From: Larix sibirica
Taxonomy: Eukaryota > Streptophyta > Pinopsida > Pinales > Pinaceae
Assembly (NCBI GenBank): GCA_004151065.3
Contig: NWUY0300028083.1
Location: 1-11,490, forward strand
DNA length: 11,490 nt
Reading direction: 5' to 3'
In this document: positions 8,201 through 11,490 of the stretch, piece after piece
Numbering within the stretch: position 1 is the stretch's first letter
Layout: each line of letters begins with the position of its first letter
Notes under the pieces: model-generated
Seen by the model: the letters and a program-made list of their open reading frames with translations, nothing else
What the model was told of the DNA's origin: nothing
The model's database searches: none
Program-made: the position numbers and the translations under genes

Positions 8201-8400
8201 CTACAGGGCATTTAGGGAGTGAAAGGTTTTTCGATTTCTCCTTTACAGATTTAGAAGCTCGCAGGCCTCAGACCAACATTGTTTCTAAATGTCTCGATCA
8301 TGCCATTCTCGACATCAAGCAGAATGCATTCAAATTCAGCCGGGACATGGATGAGCGATCTGCTTCAGGGGAGATCGGTTTGGCTTCATCTTCATCAGAG
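1984..8400 (+). CDS. USP-domain protein, N-terminal part of a plant USP/kinase/U-box (PUB) type gene; five exons, 3' incomplete
   Basis: Joined exons are 1984-2227, 2333-2454, 2547-2668, 6927-7129 and 7361-8400: 1731 nt, 577 codons, open throughout, all introns GT-AG. Residues about 35-198 form a universal stress protein fold: the first beta strand reads VISVAVAVKCGSNSLLAFEW, the next ends TFVHVRH, then GNYIPITQVSREAV, EEMLMPYLGLC, LVMGSPSRSTFPR and NCIMYVVSKGKIAYV. This strand and motif order is that of the USP module heading plant proteins with USP, linker, coiled coil, Ser/Thr kinase and U-box E3 domain (PUB33/34/35/51/52 class, known from the family). Residues about 199-577 are a low-complexity Ser/Glu-rich linker with a 34-aa tandem repeat. 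The kinase and U-box are not in the window. In this family the USP domain is thought to sense a ligand or stress and the kinase/U-box to phosphorylate or ubiquitinate targets; that role is inferred here. A stand-alone USP protein is the alternative. Exon structure is well supported; the 3' end is not. Confidence 0.85.
2228..2332 (+). other. Intron 1 (105 bp)
   Basis: Starts GTATAA and ends in a pyrimidine-rich TTGATCTGTTGCAG. It is T-rich (TTTTATTTTATTG) as usual for plant introns and contains stops in the exon 1 frame. Confidence 0.85.
2333..2454 (+). CDS. Exon 2: USP domain, middle
   Basis: Acceptor TGTTGCAG|TGGG and donor AACTG|GTAATT. With the base carried from exon 1 it makes 41 codons reading MGNYIPITQVSREAVLAYRE, then a helix ending MLMPYLGLCERKL. 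The MGN-IPI--V pattern followed by an amphipathic helix with Q-EEMLMPY is characteristic of the plant PUB-type USP domain (recognised from memory of the family). It is too short to stand out as an open frame by itself; the match and the exact phase are the evidence. Confidence 0.85.
2455..2546 (+). other. Intron 2 (92 bp)
   Basis: Starts GTAATTTT and ends GGAGTTCAG; contains the T/G-rich run GTTTGTTTGTTTGTT. Phase 0. Confidence 0.85.
2547..2668 (+). CDS. Exon 3: USP domain, nucleotide-binding strand and loop
   Basis: Acceptor GAGTTCAG|GTGC and donor CCAAG|GTAACA. It reads VQAEIRVLEDSNVPEAIVKY, then the hydrophobic strand VSKLVMGSPSRSTFPR. The V(L/V)(M/L)G-S-S-R segment is where ATP-binding USPs carry their phosphate loop. 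The classical G-x2-G-x9-G(S/T) spacing is not obvious here, so nucleotide binding cannot be claimed. The exon ends in phase 2; the AG left over joins the first G of exon 4 to make Arg. Confidence 0.85.
2797..3049 (+). repeat. ~86-bp repeat, two long copies and one partial, in intron 3
   Basis: Long copies at about 2852-2937 and 2964-3049 share GTGARAAATATTATYTTTCC, ACATTRTTATTTAG, TATTAACT, then GATCAT...TTTTATGTACA and GATTGGTTGT. A partial copy at 2797-2838 matches the first 42 bp of the 2852 copy almost perfectly. It looks like repeated local duplication in non-coding DNA. Confidence 0.88.
4256..4716 (+). repeat. ~230-bp tandem duplication in intron 3
   Basis: Unit 1 about 4256-4483, unit 2 about 4484-4716. 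Shared landmarks in order: CAACCCATGAATCCACTTAT, CCCCACACTRTGTCCTCCAA, CATATTTGCTT, GAGAGCCTTCCTCACT, TTGGCATCAAC, TGGCCAA, and a closing CATTRTTTC. Divergence and small indels show it is not very recent. I do not recognise the unit as a known transposon. Confidence 0.88.
5785..5855. repeat. Inverted repeat (hairpin), possibly a MITE-like insertion in the PPR pseudogene
   Basis: Arms 5796-5814 (AACATAGATCCATTTTAAA) and 5827-5845 are complementary at 18 of 19 positions around a 12-nt loop. Pairing continues imperfectly outward to about 5785 and 5855 (TGTTA...TTAACA). It lies in the AT-rich block (about 5700-5880) that interrupts PPR homology, so it may have arrived as an insertion. No clear target-site duplication was found. 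Confidence 0.7.
5933..6000. repeat. 34-bp tandem duplication within the PPR pseudogene
   Basis: Units start CTTCTAATTGCCATTTCCTC at 5933 and 5967. On the minus strand this repeats the EEMAIRR region. 34 is not a multiple of three, so it shifts the frame. Confidence 0.88.
6415..6465. repeat. 17-bp direct repeat at 34-bp period within the PPR pseudogene
   Basis: CAATAAGCAAGAGCATT occurs at 6415-6431 and 6449-6465. On the minus strand it duplicates the NALAY codons. The copy at 6415-6431 continues TGTCTGAAC (Cys-Leu-Asn), the expected family sequence, while the other runs into TGA, so the 34-bp duplication both shifted the frame and made a stop. Confidence 0.85.
6927..7129 (+). CDS. Exon 4: end of USP domain and start of linker
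   Basis: Acceptor TTTATTAG|GAGC after a 4258-bp intron, donor CGAAGAG|GTAAAA. It reads SIRKQDVPANVAKNAPKNC, then IMYVVSKGKIAYVKSAG. The DVP-xV-xxAP-xC-xxYVxSKGKI series is the conserved last part of the plant PUB-type USP domain, so this exon clearly continues exon 3 despite the distance. The residues after it (SSDSTRSFRKIFSFDWDV) begin the variable linker. A frame open from 6907 begins upstream of the acceptor, but that ATG is intronic. Confidence 0.85.
7130..7360 (+). other. Intron 4 (231 bp)
   Basis: Starts GTAAAAGT and ends GGAGATGCAG. The exon 4 frame runs on to a stop at 7204-7206, which bounds the retained-intron product. Confidence 0.8.
7361..8400 (+). CDS. Exon 5: long Ser/Glu-rich linker with 34-aa tandem repeats
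   Basis: Acceptor GAGATGCAG|ATGA; the carried G makes GAT, so the exon opens DDNESSMFPSPHRTL. About 346 codons are open with no frame break. The composition is rich in Ser, Glu and Asn with scattered RS and SRS dipeptides, as expected for a disordered phosphorylatable linker. Three 34-residue repeats occupy 7915-8220. The end, reading GEIGLASSSSE and then GAG|GTGAGT, matches the place where PUB-class proteins pass from linker to a coiled coil beginning roughly V-x-EM-RLKLEL (from memory). The donor is near consensus and in phase 0. If it is not used, the frame adds VSGISTLHDF and stops at 8431-8433. At about 1 kb the exon seems longer than the linker of typical angiosperm members; I infer expansion. 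Confidence 0.85.
7915..8220 (+). repeat. Three 102-bp (34-codon) tandem repeats within exon 5
   Basis: Units are 7915-8016, 8017-8118 and 8119-8220, residues 416-449, 450-483 and 484-517 of the long model. The 20-residue second half is well kept: IGYSEENMELQTSPTGHLEQ, RGYYEENVELQSSPTAHLGW, RGYSEEDMELQTFPTGHLGS. The first 14 residues of units 2 and 3 are similar to each other and unit 1 only weakly. Period is exact and a multiple of three, so the reading frame survives. The core G-Y-[SY]-E-E-[ND]-[MV]-E-L-Q may be a short linear motif. Confidence 0.92.
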
Positions 8401-8519
8401 GTGAGTGGCATTTCAACTCTTCATGACTTCTAGAACAAGAACAAGTTCCTTCTTTCTGAGTCTACTGATCTTTATATTCCACCTTAGCAATGAAATATAT
8501 TTAATTCATTTTTTTTTGC

Positions 8520-8525
8520 AATAAA
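8520..8525 (+). terminator. Candidate polyadenylation signal after the read-through stop
   Basis: AATAAA sits 87 bp after the TAG at 8431-8433, preceded by a T-rich run (TTCATTTTTTTTTG). It would serve a transcript that retains the start of intron 5. AATAAA is common by chance in AT-rich DNA. Confidence 0.35.
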
Positions 8526-8746
8526 AAATCCTCCTGTACATGTATGATGTTAGTCCATTCCCAACGCCATTATGCTTATCCCTAACATGTTTGTTCATTT
8601 TTGGCAAATAAGCAGCAATGTCATAAATGTTGTATATGTTATATAGGGTGGGATACACACCGTTTTATCTAAACTTCTTCATATTTCTGTATGCCCATCT
8701 ATATATCATTTATCACTGCATTGTTTATCTTTCATTGTCTATGCCT

Positions 8747-8774
8747 ATATACCTATTCTTATATACCTATTCTT
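8747..8774 (+). repeat. Perfect 14-bp tandem duplication
   Basis: ATATACCTATTCTT is present twice with no gap or mismatch, in non-coding DNA after exon 5. Confidence 0.9.
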
Positions 8775-9449
8775 AGAGAAGACATATTCATTATACAGCT
8801 TAATATGAGAGAAATATGTACCATTAGTGCTTAAAGTTGACCTAACATACTTATATGTTATTCCAATTGAAAAGAGTTGGATGGGAAAGATGAGAGTGTA
8901 GTTTACTATGTTGGTTCACACCTTGTGAGTTTTGGGAAAAATATTGTTGAGTTGTTGGTAGTTTGTGGTAATTTGTGCATTGTCCATCAACATTTTCTAG
9001 GTGGGTAGACAAGGTTGAGAGTACTAGAGCCTTAAGGATGTATGCTGCCTAGTTCATGGTTTGTTTGAGGGGCTCCAATTTTGGAGGTGTGGCATCACTC
9101 TAGCTAGAGTGGGTGGAAAAGATGCGAGCATTGTCACTTAGAAAATCCAATTCAATTCTCTAGGTAATATAGCTAGGTTTTTAAAACATTATTTTTACTT
9201 TCAACAACAAAAATAGTAAAGAACACTAACTAACTAGGCAGCGAAATGAACAATAAATGCTAAGCAATAATTATTTTTTTTATCTTTTCTAAATGCCTTG
9301 ATGAAGATTAGTGAACGATACTTTAGCTCCAAGCTGTGAACCATTGGAAAAATGCACTTAAGTGTGCTTTTCCTCCTAACCAATGCAAAATCAAATGTGT
9401 TGGTAGTGCCCCATGTATGGCCTTAGCTCAATAAGCAAATTAGGTTCTC

Positions 9450-9674
9450 TCAACTAAAACCCAACCAAAAAGGTAAAATGTTCACCTTAATCTCAAAACC
9501 ACAAATATCAAGGCTCAGACAGTGTCCATAAGACCATAGCCTACTGACTAGTGGAGAGGCCTTTGTCACAAAGTAACACTTAGCTACATAATCTATTGTG
9601 TCTTCTTTTAGTATTGACCAATAGTATACCTCTCTCTTTCTGAAGTATGTCCTTTGATATCTTTTAAACACCAA
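9450..9674 (-). pseudogene. Possible retroelement integrase (zinc-binding region) fragment
   Basis: A 74-codon open minus-strand stretch reads REVYYWSILKEDTIDYVAKC followed by YFVTKASPLVSRL. Ty3/Gypsy integrases have, in their HHCC zinc region, a YYWP-x-L-x-D--x-(Y/F)V--C--C pattern followed by a short linker; the YYW, L, D, DYV and first C are here, while the second Cys is Val and the upstream His pair is not seen. No ATG starts it and stops flank it, so at best it is a decayed fragment. Chance resemblance is possible. Confidence 0.3.
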
Positions 9675-10118
9675 GGATTTGTATTAATTTTTTTCGATCC
9701 TTCTGAATACATAATAAATTTGGGCTTAAAATGAATCTATGCTAATGTATTCACAATTATCCCATCCTCTTTATTCAACCTTGCTCTATTTTATTGTGAG
9801 TTGATTTTGGGAGACTTGAAAACAAGAATCTATGTTGGCCTTGGCCTTTCTTTATAGGAGACTAACTTTAAACTTTGCAATCTATATAGGACATTTTGAA
9901 TGAACTAGAAAATTTGAAGCTTGAACTCACCCATATTCGTGAACATTACATTGGAGCATATGAAGAAGTGATCATTGCAAAAATAAAGGGATTTTTTATT
10001 ATCTAACTCCTCCATCATTGAATTTGAGTTTTTAGTTGGGCCATGCTCAAAATCCTGAGTTGTGATGAAAGTAAAAAAATTGCATCTGTAGAGAGTTGAG
10101 AGCTCAAATAAAATAGAT

Positions 10119-11440
10119 ATGACAAAGGAAAGAGTAGAACTTGTTATTGTAATAACAGTAGAAGAGATGGCAAGGGATGAGGCACCTATGTGGGAGGTAG
10201 AAGTAGTGAAACAAATAAAAAAAGGAGGCGAAACTAAGGAAAAATGCATAATTAATAACCAAAAAAATTTCACAGGGCATGAAAAAGTCAAAGAAAGATC
10301 TCAAGAAGTATTAGTGTTTTAAGGGGAAAATAAGTTGACTAAACCTTGTCATGGGTAAAGATTTGAAACAATAAAAGACGAAATAATTAATTTAATCCTA
10401 CAATTAGCATATTCAAGAAGAGAATCAACAACTATGGGAGAGCTTGAAGTACCTAGAAAGGAATATTTAAGACATGCAATGGGACCTCCAAACATCAATA
10501 GTGTTTCTAGCTTATGTGGAAGAACCAATGGAGAAATATCAAGACACCATTGCCAATGTAATGCCAAGTTGGAAAAAGTGCAAGTATCTATGTATGTAGT
10601 TGGTAGAGAAGTTAATTCAACTAGATGATTAGCAAGAGGTGAAATGCACTTAGTTATATGATGAACTGTAGTAGGGATTGGTACTTGAGGAGGATTTTTG
10701 GTAGAGCTATAGGTAGAAGTTTAGACACTAACAATAAAAGGAGGGCCTTCCACTTCAACAATTGATGTTGGTAACATGACTAAGCCGAATCTAGTACGCT
10801 CATTATCAAAAACACTTTCTCATTATATTTGAGCAAAACTTAGAGCCTTTTGCTATATTTAAAATGCATACTAGGGGCATAGGCGCTAAGTTGATGAAGT
10901 AAACTGGCCTCAATGGAAAGGGATTGTAAATAAAGATAAAAGGGTTACAAACCCCATTATAGTGTAACCTACACGTAAATATCAAGGATTAGCATTTGGT
11001 GGTAAAGAGGATGTAGGTGAATGTTTCATAACAGTGAACGTTAGTGAGCCTCTGGAGGAAAAAGAATACAACCCATAGGCTAAAAAGTATGGATTTAAGA
11101 GAAACTAATGCCATCAAGATCGCCTTTGTTAAGGCAATGGAGACTAAAGTGATGGCCATTTTAAGTGAAGAAAATAAAACAACAAATGGAGTAGGGTAGT
11201 AGTCCATTACTCCAATGTTCTTGTCTCGGCTTGGAGAAGGAAAACGAGTTGGTGTTCTCAATCATGAATATCACAACAACACCTATAATAGTAACCATGC
11301 AAGTTGTCCAACACAAGAACAAGCCAAAGAGTTATATCCAATATAAAGAAAAACTTATTTGTTTCTTAATAAGAAGGGGCACATGGTCTTAGCATGTTGG
11401 TAAACTAATGTATATTCCTTTTGTGGACAAAGAGTGCTGG
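10119..11440 (+). pseudogene. Possible decayed retrotransposon gag region with a broken CCHC knuckle
   Basis: Several plus-strand open stretches follow one another in changing frames: 10119-10322 (67 codons, charged, MTKERVELVIVITVEEMARD), 10434-10628, 10890-11108 (KYQGLAFGGKEDVGECFITV region, two stops inside) and 11089-11343. They end at 11356-11397 with YLFLNKKGHMVLAC, which has the exact CX2CX4HX4C spacing of a retroviral-type zinc knuckle except that the first two Cys are Tyr and Leu; a VYSFCGQ follows. Total length (about 430 codons) suits a gag. No long terminal repeat or polymerase was found in the window, and the N-terminal parts match nothing I recognise. Confidence 0.3.
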
Positions 11441-11490
11441 TTCTAATACCAATTACAGTAGGTTTTCAAATTGATTCATATAGTTAAACA

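Larger units (their letters stand above)
8401..11490 (+). other. Start of intron 5, or 3' flank if the gene ends early
   Basis: Begins GTGAGTGG, a near-consensus donor. I searched the rest of the window for the coiled coil, kinase motifs (GxGxxG, HRD, DFG) and U-box (CPI) expected next and found none in the conceptual reading. 8530-9230 is AT-rich with no gene. 9450-9674 (minus) and 10119-11440 (plus) carry weak retroelement-like pieces. If the protein continues, the next exon lies beyond 11490. Confidence 0.55.

Noticed and set aside
9905-10304. 128- and 66-codon minus-strand frames with runs of hydrophobic and Phe/Ser/Thr residues that look like membrane segments
   Set aside because: The composition follows from the A/G-rich plus strand; there is no family resemblance and apparent membrane character is expected from T-rich sequence.
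10989-11261. 90-codon minus-strand frame
   Set aside because: Opposite to the gag-like plus-strand stretch; no recognisable motif.

Overview
The window looks like nuclear DNA of a land plant, probably a large-genome seed plant and possibly a gymnosperm (that last step is inference). The reasons are a multi-exon gene with GT-AG introns, a 4.3 kb intron full of decayed sequence, low GC outside exons, and a broken pentatricopeptide-repeat (PPR) gene, a family greatly expanded in plants. Nothing looks bacterial: there are no operons, no rRNA or tRNA, and no CRISPR array.

One gene is clearly supported. It lies on the + strand with five coding exons: 1984-2227 (or from 2023), 2333-2454, 2547-2668, 6927-7129 and 7361-8400. 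All junctions are GT-AG and stay in frame, giving 577 codons (564 from the second ATG). The first four exons encode a universal-stress-protein (USP) domain of the type found at the N-terminus of plant USP/kinase/U-box proteins (PUB33/34/35/51/52 class). Exon 5 encodes a long Ser/Glu-rich linker that contains a 34-residue tandem repeat, three copies. The coiled coil, kinase and U-box expected for that class are absent. Either they lie beyond 11490 after an intron of more than 3 kb, or the transcript ends early: a stop at 8431-8433 is followed 87 bp later by AATAAA.

Layout: 1-1700 is AT-rich upstream DNA with several short tandem duplications and one GC-richer patch at 1210-1340. 1700-1994 is the likely promoter and leader, with a TATA-like box and a 67-bp tandem duplication that contains the first in-frame ATG and creates a short upstream ORF. 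1984-2668 holds exons 1-3. 2669-6926 is the giant third intron; its first half carries an ~86-bp and a 228-bp repeat, and its second half (about 5240-6637) carries an antisense, heavily mutated PPR pseudogene. 6927-8400 holds exons 4-5. 8401-11490 is intron or 3' flank with no further recognisable exon; it contains weak remains that may be retroelement integrase (minus strand, 9450-9674) and gag (plus strand, about 10119-11440).

I do not see a new multi-gene system. The most notable points are the antisense PPR pseudogene inside the intron, the coding 34-aa repeat, the duplicated start region, the two possible 3' ends, and a locus-wide excess of short tandem duplications (14 to 228 bp).
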